A stretch of 64,000 nt of DNA, from positions 59,512,277 through 59,576,276 of the forward strand of contig JBCFYV010009882.1 of assembly GCA_039000515.1 (NCBI GenBank), given 5' to 3'. The position numbers were made by a program, and so were the translations under genes. Numbering within the stretch: position 1 is the stretch's first letter; each line of letters begins with the position of its first letter. Below are positions 1 through 10,795 of the stretch, in pieces. The notes under the pieces were generated by a model. It ran no database searches. It saw only the letters and a list, made by a program, of their open reading frames with translations, and was not told the origin of the DNA. This stretch comes from Timema cristinae. Its lineage: Eukaryota > Arthropoda > Insecta > Phasmatodea > Timematidae.

Positions 1-715
1 CCCTATAGTGCTTAAAGGATGATGAGGGAAACAATAATACAGAGAAACTGTGGGAAATTGTTGGGAATATTATTAGAAATATAGCAAAGAGTAGTGTAGG
101 TATATGGAAAAAGAGTTGGAAGAAACTGGGGTTCGACAACGAATGTTCACAATTACAGCAATAGATTAGAAAGAGGCTAAGTAAATTTACATTGGTTAGA
201 AAATCTTAGCGAATTTAGCTTATACACATTAAGCAATTCAAAAAGAAAGGCTAGCGCCATATTAAGAAACAAAAAGGTGTAATTAAATGTTAAATTTATC
301 GAGATAAAATAATATCGCAAAAATAAGAATATCACGGAAGTTTATTTAGTTTTTAATGGATATAGGAAAAGTTATCAGGCTTGAGCCGATTTAGTGAATG
401 ATGAAACTGGTAATCTAATGACGGTCTCAAATGATGTTTTTAGTAGATGGAACGACCACTTCAGGCAAATGTGAATGTTAATAAAGGATCCGAATTTGGT
501 GAGGTTATTGAAATCCATAATGCTGAATCACTAGTCCCAGAGCCAAGTATTAGTAAAGTCAAAGTAGCTATTAAATACCATAAATTTACAGGTACATATT
601 CAATTCCAGCGCAGCTTTAATCAAAGAAGGTGGTGAAATGTTAGTAATAAAGATTCATAAAATACTGGAGATGGAGTAAAGAGGAATTGCCTTTAACTCG
701 GGTGCTTTGGTGAGT
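1..715 (+). pseudogene. Non-LTR retrotransposon (RTE/craniofacial-development-protein-2-like) relic, endonuclease-RT linker
   Basis: Relic of the ORF2 polyprotein that carries out target-primed reverse transcription. Reading the plus strand in shifting frames, 396-473 gives NDETGNLMTVSNDVFSRWND followed by HFRQM and a stop. About 500-620 gives a frame with VIEIHNAESLVPEPSIS, then a Lys/Tyr-rich stretch ending IPAQL. This order (linker with 'D..GNL', 'AE.LVPEPS', then the start of the RT palm) is typical of the RTE-like elements often mis-annotated as craniofacial development protein 2. Several stops and frameshifts break it, and the RT catalytic motifs are not recognisable. It probably extends beyond the left edge. 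Family assignment is by motif memory. Confidence 0.62.
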
Positions 716-1420
716 GAGTTAAGTAAATCAATGGCAGGGTTTCTTTCGGAAGATGAATTGAGCTTCGATGTCACTAATCTAGCTTCTAGGCCCTGAGAAC
801 GGAATGGTGAGGGAATATTTGGGACATGTCCTTTGGAAATTAAAGCTCCCTTCAAATCCCAAATTAGAGTTTATGCTGATATAACTAGCCATGTTACCGT
901 TTGTGATGGTAAGAATTTGGGGGATCTCTTGGAATTGCATCATGTTTCAAATTTAAGATAAGCTCAGCATACATAATTTTAGATGAATTTTTTGGTTAAA
1001 TCTTCAGGGAACTTAACAAAGATATTTTCTAAAGGGATACGTCTCATCTGTCTTGATATGTTATGCAAGGAAATGTCTTAAATGTTTTCCTTCTTAGTAG
1101 GGCTAGGGAAAAAATTGCATGAGACTTGTTCACCGCTACCAGTTACCCAATGAATAGATCCGAAATTTAATTTTATCACAATCAGAAGCTGCAGAGGTCT
1201 TTTATCTTAAATTAAGTGAGGCGTAGGATAGTGTACATTATTTTAGAAAATGTCTCTACTGTGTAGAGTTTCCTTTTTTTTACGCACTAACCTTGTACCT
1301 ACCTAAAGATATCCCAGTTGGCTATCTTAATTGAGGTTAACTTGTTAGTGGAATGCAAAAGCTTGATACTACACGTTCCTCCACGTTACGAGCCACCTCG
1401 CGTCGGTTTAATACCCCCCT
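716..1420. other. Unassigned stretch between retroelement relics
   Basis: No open frame longer than about 65 codons and no repeat I can name. It may contain the rest of the upstream non-LTR element and the N-terminal part of the Gypsy gag that follows, both decayed beyond recognition. Confidence 0.4.
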
Positions 1421-2010
1421 TCAGGTGCTGCTGGAAAAGGTAACATGAGGTGGGGCCATGCTAGAGACAACACAGTCCTGTTGTCTGCCCGAAGGAATAT
1501 TTTCAAGAGGGATTTGTCACACATTAAATGCTATAAGTGTGGCTATATGGTTCATTATAGAAATTACCGCCGCAAGTGAAACTTGTGTAGCGTAAGCAGG
1601 GTCATAGTCCAGACAAGCAAAATAAGGTTATTCCACACGCAGGAGGTTCTGTAATATCGATATTAATATCGTCTAGCACATGATTGGGGACAAGTGATAA
1701 TGATCTAGTGATAGTTTCAGTAGTGAAGGTCTTTTGAACATTATAGGGGAAAAGACTAAAAATAAATGGGAAAAAGCGTTTCAGAAATTATATACGATTG
1801 CTAATGGAGGGCCGTAGTAGTTACAAATAGGGTGGTACTTCCCATTAAAATTGGGTTTATGTGATATAGAAGGAAATTTGTGTCATTCCAAATATGTATT
1901 TTGATGTTATTCTAGGAAATGACTTCTTGTTTGACACTAGGGTACACTTATATGTGTTTGGCCGAGATCCATCCTTTGGATGTAAGCCTTATGTGGTGTT
2001 TCCTTTGCTT
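1421..2010 (+). pseudogene. Ty3/Gypsy gag zinc knuckle and retropepsin C-terminus, relic
   Basis: Two landmarks show a degraded gag-protease region. At 1529-1576 the frame reads CYKCGYMVHYRNYR, a CCHC zinc knuckle (CX2CX4HX4C) whose last Cys is replaced by Arg (cgc instead of tgc); a stop follows two codons later. At about 1888-1965 another frame reads IPNMYFDVILGNDFLFDTRV, the conserved C-terminal part of a Gypsy-type aspartic protease around 'ILGNDFL'. The N-terminal D-S/T-G active site was not found. The distance between the landmarks fits gag-pro. No LTRs were identified. The product would have been the nucleocapsid and processing enzyme of an LTR retrotransposon; this copy is dead. Confidence 0.65.
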
Positions 2011-2215
2011 AGTGACTGACTCTCGCAATTATAACGATAACACTAATATGGCAAGTATAGCGACGATGCCGACATGATAAATAAATTTCCTGATGCCATT
2101 TCACGTACTTGGAGTGAATGCGATTTCTCAAGTTTTCCTTCTGCACAAGCACTTTTTATTTAAAATCCTGAAGAATAAAAGGAATATGTCTTGCTTAAAT
2201 GAGTTACTGTCTTGC
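2011..2215. other. Unassigned junction between relics
   Basis: Short AT-rich spacer between the Gypsy protease and the hAT dimerisation relic. Nothing recognisable is seen. Confidence 0.35.
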
Positions 2216-2615
2216 CTTTAAACTGAAATGATTAACAGATTCAAAGATTTCCGGAAGTATCACAATCCAGCAAATGTTGCTGAGTTAGAAATATCTAGAT
2301 TTCGAAGCAAGGTGCTTTAAAAGAAGAGCTGATTGATCTTCATCAAGATACAGAACTAAAAGGTATATTTCAATAGAAAGAGACTATGTTGAGTTTTGGA
2401 GCTTAATTAAAAAGGAATGAATTCACAAATCTAGCCGAATGTGGTCTAAAATTTATCTGTATTTTTGGTTAAACTTGTATACAAGTATGTGAGTCAAAAT
2501 TCAGCAGGCTTAAATTCATTTTAAAACAATCACAGATCTCGTCTCACAAGTGAAAACGTTGAAAACCTACGAATCGCAGTTTATACCGAATATGTGCGCG
2601 TAGATAAATTAATGT
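2216..2615 (+). pseudogene. hAT-superfamily transposase C-terminal dimerisation domain (ZBED5/GTF2IRD2-like), relic
   Basis: Successive frames give MINRFKDF, then KEELIDLHQDTELKGIFQ, then a segment corresponding to the Trp-rich 'FW' helix (read here as MLSFGA with a shift), and finally TYKYVSQNSAGLN in place of the usual 'T.LCE..FS...' motif. This order of hydrophobic and acidic motifs is that of the hAT C-terminal dimerisation domain as found in ZBED5-like proteins, which mediates transposase multimerisation. At least four stops or frameshifts are present. No terminal inverted repeats could be assigned. hAT assignment is fairly secure; subfamily is inference. Confidence 0.62.
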
Positions 2616-2839
2616 AGAAGTGGGACAGATTCCATCCATAAACTTCAATTACATAAGTTCTGAATATACAGACAGTTGGCAACAGTTTCGCAAAGTGGAG
2701 ACACGTTGATTTACCTTACAAGAGAAAGTATAATGTGTATGTACGCATGTTCTCTACCACCAATAATAATTTTCGGAGGTAAAATGTCATATGACCACAG
2801 AGTATGGGATCCTTGGAACATCTTTTATAATATTTAGGA

Positions 2840-3153
2840 GTGTAAACATTAAATTTGATTTAACGGTCAGCTTACAGAACGCTAAAGGTGTAGGTAGACC
2901 CAGAAGTGTAGTTACTGAGGATAACAAAGCGTAGTTGCAGGCTGAGTTAGCTAGCTCACCCATGAAGGATGAATCGAAAAGGCGTTTGTCTGTAGGCTGG
3001 ACATTTTCAAACATTCTGCTGATAATTATTAAAGGGCTCAAATTGAGCCCATACCATCAACAGTTGATCAATTTACTGAATGAGGATGATCCTGACAGGC
3101 GAGTAGAGTTTGCTGAGTTTTTTCTCGTGAAGCTTGAAAAAAATATTTAGTCT
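2840..3153 (+). pseudogene. Mariner-type transposase N-terminal (helix-turn-helix) relic
   Basis: From about 2887 a frame reads GVGRPRSVVTEDNKA, stop, LQAELASSPMKDESKRR. After a short divergent segment it continues GLKLSPYHQQLINLLNEDD and a Phe-rich helix ending at the stop at 3148. A 'GRPRSV.T...' linker, then a helix-turn-helix, then 'LKL.PY..Q...L...D...R..F' is the signature of the DNA-binding half of mariner-family transposases common in arthropods. One internal stop lies in the AT-hook-like linker. The DDD/DDE catalytic half is absent. The open stretch 2935-3150 is the longest intact piece. The three mariner elements elsewhere in the window carry only C-terminal pieces, so it could come from a related full-length copy. 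Confidence 0.6.
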
Positions 3154-3917
3154 AACCAAAAATGAAACTATTTAAAATAATCCCTAAGGAATCACTTACC
3201 TTGGGTGACCGCACTCCATTCACCACTGGAAAATGACTGTCTGACTTTATCTTGGTCAGCACTCACCAAATATGGTAATCATTTACATCTCTTTGTTAAT
3301 TGTCGGTGTCCTCTCCTCAGATAGCTGTCAGATCTTGTACTCGCGGTCCTTTCATCTAGTTCGTAATTCTGTTTGCAGTTGGTTCTATGAAGACGCTACT
3401 CATCAGCAATATAATATGCATTATCCCATAACGATTTATTCTTTATTCTCATCTGAATGCAATGCAAGTATCCGTGTCACGGCACCATTTTGCTGTGTCG
3501 TAAAATGTATTAAAATTAAAATTAAAATTAAAGAGGATCTTCTTTATGTCGCTAAATTTTATATTTTATCGGCGTATGATTATTTTACTATTAGCAAATA
3601 CAAAAAAGCGGACACTTTTTGTTATATGTTTTATTTTAATTAGTAATAAATCACATTTACACTTGATATATAAATGCATTAACTCGTTCATGGAGCTCGG
3701 TTGACTGACTTTCTTTAACCTTTCCCCAACCAATAATCGACTTCTAGTCATCAGAGATCAATGTTTTTATTTTAAAAATCAAAAATTATAATTATATAGA
3801 TTTAAGAACTACCTGAAACACTCTTGATAGTTTTATATAATTGATATATACATAAAATGGAACATTATTATTAAATTATAAACATTTAGACTAATAAATT
3901 ATTTCTCCAAAACTGTA
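3154..3917. other. Intergenic, no supported gene
   Basis: AT-rich sequence. A 123-codon open frame at 3272-3643 has Cys/Tyr/Ile-rich, low-complexity composition and no recognisable motif, and it includes a small AAAATT repeat near 3510. I treat it as chance. Confidence 0.45.
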
Positions 3918-5178
3918 AATTTCATGTTGCTGTAAGCAACACACTCTTACTGCAATGTTTATCAAGCAGTTGCTGTAAATAAAACTCTTACTGCTCTCTT
4001 TATCACGCATTTGATGTAAACAACACACTCTTAATGCTGTATTCCTCACGCATTTGCTGTAAACACACTCTCTTAGTGCTCTCTTCATCAAGCAGTTGTT
4101 GTAAACAACACTCTCTTATTACTATCTTCCTCTTGAAGTTGATGTAAACAAAAACAACACACTCTTACAACTTTTTTCATCACACAGCTTCTGTAAACAA
4201 CACTTTATTACTACTCCCGTCATCACGCAGCTGTTGTATGCAACACAATCTTACCGCTCTCTTCCTCACGCAGCTTCTGCAAACAACTTACTCTTACCGA
4301 TATATTCCTTACTCAGCTCCTATGAACAACACTTTCTTACTGCTCTATTCCTCACTTAACTTCTGCAAACAACACACTCTTACCGATATATTCCCTACTC
4401 AGCTCCTATGAACAAAACTTTCTTACTGCTCTATTCCTCACTCAACTGCTTTAAACAACACACTTTTATCGATATCTTCCTAACTCAGCTCCTATGAACA
4501 AAACTTTTTTAATGCTCTCTTCTTCACCCAGCCGCTGTAAACAACACACTCTTACCAATATCTTCTTCATGCAGCTCCTGTAAACAACACACTCTTACTT
4601 TACTCTTCCTCACACATATGCTGTAAGTAGTTCACTCTTACCTCTCTCTCTTTATCACGCAGCTGCTCTAAGCAACACTCTCTTATTGATCTCTTAATCT
4701 TGAAGTTGATATAAATAGCACATTATTAGTGCTCTCTCCCTCATGCAGTTGCTGTAAACATACTCCTGCCAATCTCTTCCTCAGCAATAGCAGTAGAGTG
4801 TTGTTTGCAGCAGCTGCGTTATGAATAGTGCAATAAGAGTGTGTTGTTTGCAGGAGCCATAAACCACACTCTACTGCTCTATTCATCACGAAACTGTTGT
4901 TAATCGCAATCTTACTGCTCTTATCATCACACAGTTTCTGTAAACAGAACACCCTTACCGCTCTCTTAATCACGCAGCTGCTGTAAACAACACTCTACTG
5001 CTCTATTCATCACGAAACTGCTGATAATCGCAATCTTACTGATCTTATCATCACACGGTTTCTATAAACAGCACACTTACCACTCTCGACATCACGCAGC
5101 TGCTTTGAATAGCATACTATTACTCCGAACGTTACCAAACATACCTATGTAAATAACACATTCTCCCTTTTAAGTGTG
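3918..5178. repeat. Minisatellite, unit about 42 bp, roughly 28 degenerate copies, with an inverted segment
   Basis: Units follow the pattern GCTGTAAACAACACACTCTT then ACTGCTCTCTTCCTCACGCA. Measured spacings between successive ACTCTTA motifs are mostly 41-45 bp. Near 4784-4858 about 1.7 units run in the opposite orientation (AGAGTGTTGTTTGCAGCAGC), after which the array returns to its original direction. Open frames read through the array (for example minus strand 3891-4091 and 4683-4973) are products of a period close to a multiple of three, not genes. Confidence 0.85.
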
Positions 5179-5503
5179 CTGATCGTTTTAGCCTCCACAT
5201 TTATACTTCAATGAAATTGAGATAATGAATCTAGACAAATACACCCAAATTTGCGTGGAGATTTATAGAAAATCTATTTACGAAAACACCACTCAGTACG
5301 CATGAATATTATTTGAACCCCAACCACCCAGTCACCATAAAATCAGATTAAACAAAGTTTAGGCTTTATTTTTAGTCCATGTGCCCAGTGATGCAAATAA
5401 TCTTATATCACATTCTTATTATAAAATTGATAATAGCTTATATTTAGATTACTTTGCTTTTCCTGACACGGTTATACCTAACTTATAGCTTGCAAATCAA
5501 AAA
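5179..5503. other. Unassigned AT-rich spacer
   Basis: Nothing recognisable. It lies between the minisatellite and a tail-only retroinsertion. Confidence 0.35.
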
Positions 5504-5510
5504 TGGATGA

Positions 5511-5558
5511 GCGTTTAACCCGATTGGTTAGTAAGATGCGGTGCTAAAAAAACCTAAG
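5511..5558 (+). repeat. Tail-only SINE/LINE 3' end insertion (48 bp)
   Basis: Reads GCGTTTAACCCGATTGGTTA then GTAAGATGCGGTGCTAAAAA, a diverged copy of the 3' tail shared by SINE families B and C. The heptamer TGGATGA occurs directly on both sides (5504-5510 and 5559-5565), consistent with a short target-site duplication. No SINE body or tRNA head is present. Confidence 0.55.
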
Positions 5559-5565
5559 TGGATGA

Positions 5566-7431
5566 ATACTAGTTATCATGTTATAGTTTAAGCATTACTG
5601 AGTAATATGATGATATATGGATCTTAAATCGTAGTAAGCTTCACTACAGTTATTGAAAACATCTTTAAAAATATAATTTACTTTAGCGACAGTATGTGTT
5701 TGTATTTACAATTGGAACATTAAATATCAGTCGGTTTTATCTCTGATACTTTTGATCTCACAAATACCACAAAATTGATAATAAAATAATTAGAAGGGGT
5801 CGAAAAAAAAGACAAGAAAGTGCTTTTAAAGACAATCTAAGAGAGGAATAAAAAAAGAGGTGGTAAAGGTTTGGAGAGGGGGTATTTACGTTCTCTATCC
5901 CCCGCCCAACTCAACAGTGAGCTGCGCCTCAAACAAGCCATTACGGACTAATTTCTATTCGACAATCTGGTGCAAGCGAGAACGACAGTTACAAGCCTAG
6001 CAAAGCCAGTTGGTTTCATCCACGTGCTCTGACTAGCTATGAGCCTATTAAAACCCTTAATGAATGGTTTTGGGAGGCAACGCACAAGGGAAGGGATGAA
6101 AAAATAAAAATATTATATTTCTCATACTGGTTTCCTACTGCGCTTGCAAATATTTCAACTAGATGATTGCGAGTCATTTGTTGTGTCACGCATATATGCT
6201 TGTTCAAAATGTTACATGAAAGGAGGTTATTTATTACGGCAGTATGTTGGAAGTATAATCATTTGCAAATTAAAGTTTATTCGGAATTGTAACTAGATCA
6301 ACATTTTTGTTTGTTTTTTCGATGAAGCACGTGTTGGTCAAACACAAAATTGAATTTACGTTTTAATATTATAAGCCAATAAATATTCCCCTAACAAATA
6401 TGTATCCAATTAATATTTATTATTCAAATATAAACAAGTAATATGAGCAATATTTAACCCTGAATAAGCTCTAAAACTAATTTAACTAACAGTAATTTTT
6501 ATCGTGTTAATTTTTAATTTGAGGAATTTGTATTAACTTTAAATTATTTTTCTTTGGTGAAATTCAAGACTTCTAAATTATAAGTGGTCTTACTTAAGAC
6601 TCTCTCTGAATATTTGATTTTATGCCTGTCTCTATGTTTGTTGGTTGTCATTAAATTCAAAAGTAGGCTACTCATCAGATCAAGATGAGAGTCCATCTGT
6701 TTATTCAATATGTTTTAGGGAACAGGGTAAGGTATACGCTGATTTTGGTTAGAAGAACAGTAGAGAAAATCAAAACATATTTCTTTGCGGCCAACATTGA
6801 TAATATTTAACTATATTTTTTGTGTTATTTGATAGGTATTGATAATATCTATCAAAAGTAACATCTGCAGATGATATGACTTTATGTATGAATATATTTA
6901 CATTGTTTTAGTAACTTTAGTAACTAACTTCTACTGTTCTTCCTACCAAAATCCTACTTTACATACCACCACGCTATCTCCTCCACGATTGAGGCGGTGA
7001 TGAAAAGTCCTACTGTTAATGTAGTTACATTTGTGTCTTAAATTTGTAATTATTCAAATATACTAATTGTAATGTATATATCGTCTTTGTAAGTATTTTT
7101 GGCAACGAAGGCCTTGGAAAGATCTACATACAAACCAATCATAAAATTACTTGGCAACGGATGTTTTGGGATGGAAACAAATATATAGAATAAAGATATA
7201 ATTTTACAAGAAAATATTTTGTGTGCGTCTATTGTTATTGTTGGCAGTTAAGGGTTCGAAGTCACAGAGTGCTTTTTCAGTAATTTTATGTTGCTGTGTA
7301 TGAATTAGGTTTTATTTAGGTTTGTTTCATGTTCCTAAGCCAACAGAAATATTTTGTTTGGTATGTCAGAGCACTTACTATAGAGTGCTTCTCTGAACCT
7401 ACTTAATTTTTTATTCTGAAAATTAACACCT
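5566..7431. other. Long AT-rich stretch without supported gene
   Basis: No open frame above about 60 codons with meaningful composition. A slightly GC-richer patch at 5870-6080 shows no recognisable coding motif. No TIRs or tRNA-like boxes were found. Confidence 0.4.
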
Positions 7432-7560
7432 GGACACGGGAATCGAGCCCGGGACCTTTGGCTTAGTACGCCAATGCTCTAACCACTGAGCTATCCAGGA
7501 ATTGTCCCGTGCCCAGGGTCATTCTTCACTCATATTTTAAGGCAGAGTCTATGATGGACG
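7432..7560 (-). repeat. tRNA-derived repeat, family A, copy 1
   Basis: On the minus strand 7500-7433 folds like a tRNA: acceptor TCCTGGA against TCCAGG, D arm GCTC..GAGC, anticodon arm TTGGC-GTACTAA-GCCAA (anticodon position ACT) and box B GGCTCGATTCC. The T stem has a mismatch or extra base, so a working tRNA is unlikely. The flank GACCCTGGGCACGGGACAAT and a following 'AAGAATGACC' segment recur with a second tRNA-like head at about 27.4 kb, so the repeat unit is larger than the tRNA itself. A bare 15-base copy of the head (TTCCTGGATAGCTCA) also sits at about 7927-7942. Confidence 0.6.
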
Positions 7561-7604
7561 TACGGAAATCGTCAGCTACAAATGTGTGATTTTATTAAGA
7601 TCAC

Positions 7605-7850
7605 ACCCGCCTCGGTGGCGTAGTTGGCTAACGCACTTGTCGTATTGAGCTCGACTGCTGAGGACGGGGAGATTGAGGTTCGAATCTCGGTCAGGTGAAC
7701 TGGGGTGGTTTTTGCTTAATGGTTTTCCACTCTCCCTCCACGCAAATGCGGGTTCACTTCCTCCAATTCAACCTTCCCAATTCCTAATCTATTAGCTTAA
7801 TTAGTACTTAAAGCGTATAATCCGAACGGGTAGTAAGACGGGGTGCTAAA

Positions 7851-7893
<43 letters not shown>
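7605..7893 (+). mobile_element. SINE family B, full-length copy with (ATT)n tail
   Basis: tRNA-like head CCTCGGTGGCGTAGTTGGCT with a long variable region as in class II (Ser/Leu-like) tRNAs, then box B GGTTCGAATCTC, a body containing 'TTTTCCACTCTCCCTCCACG', and the shared 3' tail TAATCCGAACGGGTAGTAAG. It ends in about 15 ATT units. The direct repeat ATTAAGATCAC flanks it (7594-7604 and 7894-7904). The first three bases could come from the tail, leaving at least 8 bp of real duplication. It is the clearest full-length B copy and defines the family here. Confidence 0.85.
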
Positions 7894-7898
<5 letters not shown>

Positions 7899-8813
7899 GA
7901 TCACGAGCTATCAGATAATGCAGATTCCTGGATAGCTCAGGATCACTCACTGTGTTGACAAACTAAACGCCTCGAGTTTATTTAGAGGTAGCCAAACAGT
8001 TTTTTGGATCTCGTTTTACTACTCGCCCTAGCTTTTCACATTATATTATATTATATTATTGGGGTAGGGATGAGAAAACTATAATTGAATTGAAATGTAT
8101 TTAAACTTATGCAGAGGAAGAGTAGGAAATTATCCGAGAAAAACTCACATGGCCCCAAAATTTCCGTTGCCAGGAAACTATATCAAGTGAGCTTGAAGTT
8201 TACTCCACGTGCTCACTAATGCAGGCGACAATATGTTAATCTAAAGATTATTTGCATAATCTGTTTTCACTACTGACTATTTATATGCCACAGTTAAACT
8301 TCTAATAGATTAGCTTAGCAAATAGATTAATTATTATAGTTTAATTTATGAATACATTTGGTTGATATAGTAAGTAATTTCTATGTTAATCGCTTTCAAA
8401 ACATCAGTGAAAAAAACATGTCCCCACAAATGGGATTAAAGCCATCTTAACCCCGTTTGTTTTTGTTTATAGTTTCAAACTATCAAATAATCTAAGGATT
8501 CGTTACTGGCATCTGTAATAGTGAAATGTAGTTTGGAACCCAAGCTTTCCTGTGAGCATTAGTCATGCCTTGCTCTTGCTCTTGCTCTACCCAGTATAGA
8601 TAAGGATGTTTGTCAAGATCAAATTGTATAAAAGTGGCTCAAGTTCGTATTTCTTGTCACGCGGCATTATTTGCGCTGACGGGAGTCATATATCTCACCT
8701 CCATCGAGTATTTGACTCTAGTGAGGCAGTCAACTGTATTCAGTCAAAAATTTCAAGGGGGAAGTGTTTGCTGCCCAACTGTCATAGACAAAGAAAGAGA
8801 AATGTTAAATTAA

Positions 8814-8868
8814 TCTAGTGAATGTGGGGAATGCCAGGCCACCACCATGGTTCGGAGCCGCTCCTTCT
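8814..8868 (+). repeat. SINE family C, internal fragment
   Basis: GTGAATGTGGGGAATGCCAG followed by GCC.CCACCATGGTTCGGA matches the middle of family C. Head and tail are missing. Confidence 0.6.
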
Positions 8869-10109
8869 TCTAGGTTCAATAATGTATTGTGAGTACTTCT
8901 TAAATAATTTCATAATTGGTGGGTATTTCATAGGTGGCGGGTGGGCCCTGACCCTTTAAAATAGTTTTCCCACTTGGAATAAATTTTCTCCCCTTTCCTT
9001 CCCTCGTCTAGATTTATTTCACACCCCTATTAGGCTATGTTTTCTAACATAATAAGTTAAAGAAAACTTCAAACAGCTTCTAAAGGCAAGGAATAAAAAA
9101 TTATATCATGTGAAGATCGTTCTAAATATATTCTAAGTATCTGAGCTAAGAGCACTCCAAATATATTCTAGAGTAGTATAATTTCAAAAACTAATTTAGG
9201 CGATGACCGCTCCAATAGCGGTATCCAATTGACAAACGTTTGCTGGAGGAAAGCCCCCTGGTGTTCCTTAAGTTTGGGGAAAGGGAGACCAGTCCGTCAA
9301 AACCTCTTTTTGGTTATTTAACCCCTCTCTCTACCGCCTCTCCACAAATAAGGTTCAGCCACCACTGAACTAATAGGATAATAATATGGAGATGATTTCT
9401 TCTTTCTCTAATTTCTCTAAGTAAGAGATTTAATAATTTATGTTTGGATAAAAGTCGAGTCACCCCTATACACATAGTCTAATCCAAAATTGTACACTAT
9501 TTAAATAAAGACATTAAATTTACATTTTCCAACTTGATCAAATATAATGAAGACTTTGACTTTTATGTCTATGACACACAGAGCTAATGAAAAGGGTGAC
9601 TGATGGCAGATAGGAGGGGGGTTGGGACAGTTTGTTCCCTGGTTAGTAGCCCAATTATTCTGACAACCTTGCCTACAGTCACTCAAAGTCATATAGGATT
9701 ACACTTTTTTGAATGTAACAAAAGTAGCTTAAAACAGTTTTCATATAGGTACGTCAAATCGTGTGATCTGCAGCATTCACATTTGCTAGATATTATAAAA
9801 ACTTATAAAAATAACACTGGTAATATGAAAAAAATTATCAATTTTTTACAGCAAACATGTTAAAAGGTTCTTCCTACCAAAAACAAAAGTAAACACGATT
9901 GTTTTGTTCATTTACTGGAATTAAAAGTGTTAATTTAAAAAACAACATTTTTCACCCAGGATAATTAGGCCCTAAAATATCTAACTTAATTAACACTAAG
10001 CTACGCAACACACTAAACTCAAAAATACTAAATGCATTGGAGCTCAATTCGGCCCATGACAAACCTATAGTGCCACGATTCTCCTTAAGGGAGATTTAAC
10101 TGTAAATAG
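8869..10109. other. Unassigned sequence
   Basis: Contains a 9125-9230 segment with 'GCACTCCAAATATATTCTAG'-like repeats resembling the 37.2-37.6 kb tandem array, and an 86-codon open frame at 9603-9863 with no recognisable motif. No gene is supported. Confidence 0.35.
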
Positions 10110-10515
10110 ATGCATTTTATGCTCTGTTTGTTTCAAACCAATCCTGTTCCACCGCATCCTGACTACATCAGCAACCCTGTCTCACGTGTCTAGAAAAATC
10201 ACCACCCAAGTGACGCTAGGTTTCATATCATGGTTTCACAATCACTGCAAGGGTTGCGTCATTCTGGTGAGGTCACCTCGTATCCTACTTTATTCTGTTT
10301 CAAACCTTACCAACTAAACTTGTGCCAGGCGCCGCATCAAGATGACAGTCAGGATTGCGACATCTAGGCTGCAAAACACTAAGGGTCAGTAACCTGTGTT
10401 GCACAATAAGCCAGGATTGGTAACCTTTCTGACCTACTTTCATTCTGTTTCAACATGTCGGGCTAACCACCGATGGCAGCAGGGTTGCGATGTCATAAGG
10501 AGTAGAAAGGGTGGG
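10110..10515. repeat. Degenerate tandem repeat, unit about 150-170 bp, 3 copies
   Basis: The marker CTACTTTATTCTGTTTCAAA / CTACTTTCATTCTGTTTCAA / CTCTGTTTGTTTCAAACCAA recurs near 10116, 10283 and 10435, and each unit carries a 'GGNTTGCGNCATC' element. Degenerate by eye. Confidence 0.5.
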
Positions 10516-10624
10516 AAAGAGGAGGTGGGGGTGGAACGAGGGGGCTAAATATCTTGCACATGGAGAGTTCAGTCTTCATAAGGATTCTGCCAGGAAAAGA
10601 ACACACAGTTCCTCCGAAACACGC

Positions 10625-10795
10625 GCCACCAAATAAAATTCAACATCTTCTCAGGGTTTCAAACCAATACACCCTCATATTCAAATGGGATGAAAAATCA
10701 TATTGGATCAACAACCCCAAATAAAATTAAACAAACTATTGGGGGTTCAAACCAAATAAATATACCACAGAATCAAAAGGGTTAAAAAAGTTAAA
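10625..10795. repeat. Tandem duplication, unit about 87 bp
   Basis: CCAAATAAAATTCAACATCT... GGGTTTCAAACCAATA recurs as CCAAATAAAATTAAACAAAC ... GGGGTTCAAACCAAAT, starting near 10627 and 10713. Confidence 0.55.

Noticed and set aside
3891..4973. Open frames on the minus strand inside the minisatellite (repeating CCLQQ-type peptides)
   Set aside because: They follow from the repeat period being close to a multiple of three; there is no non-repetitive coding content.
3918..5178. CRISPR-like array
   Set aside because: Units are contiguous degenerate tandem repeats without conserved repeat/spacer alternation, in a eukaryotic context.
7433..7500. Functional tRNA gene
   Set aside because: Mismatch or extra base in the T stem, an odd anticodon position and a second degraded copy with shared flanks indicate a tRNA-derived repeat.
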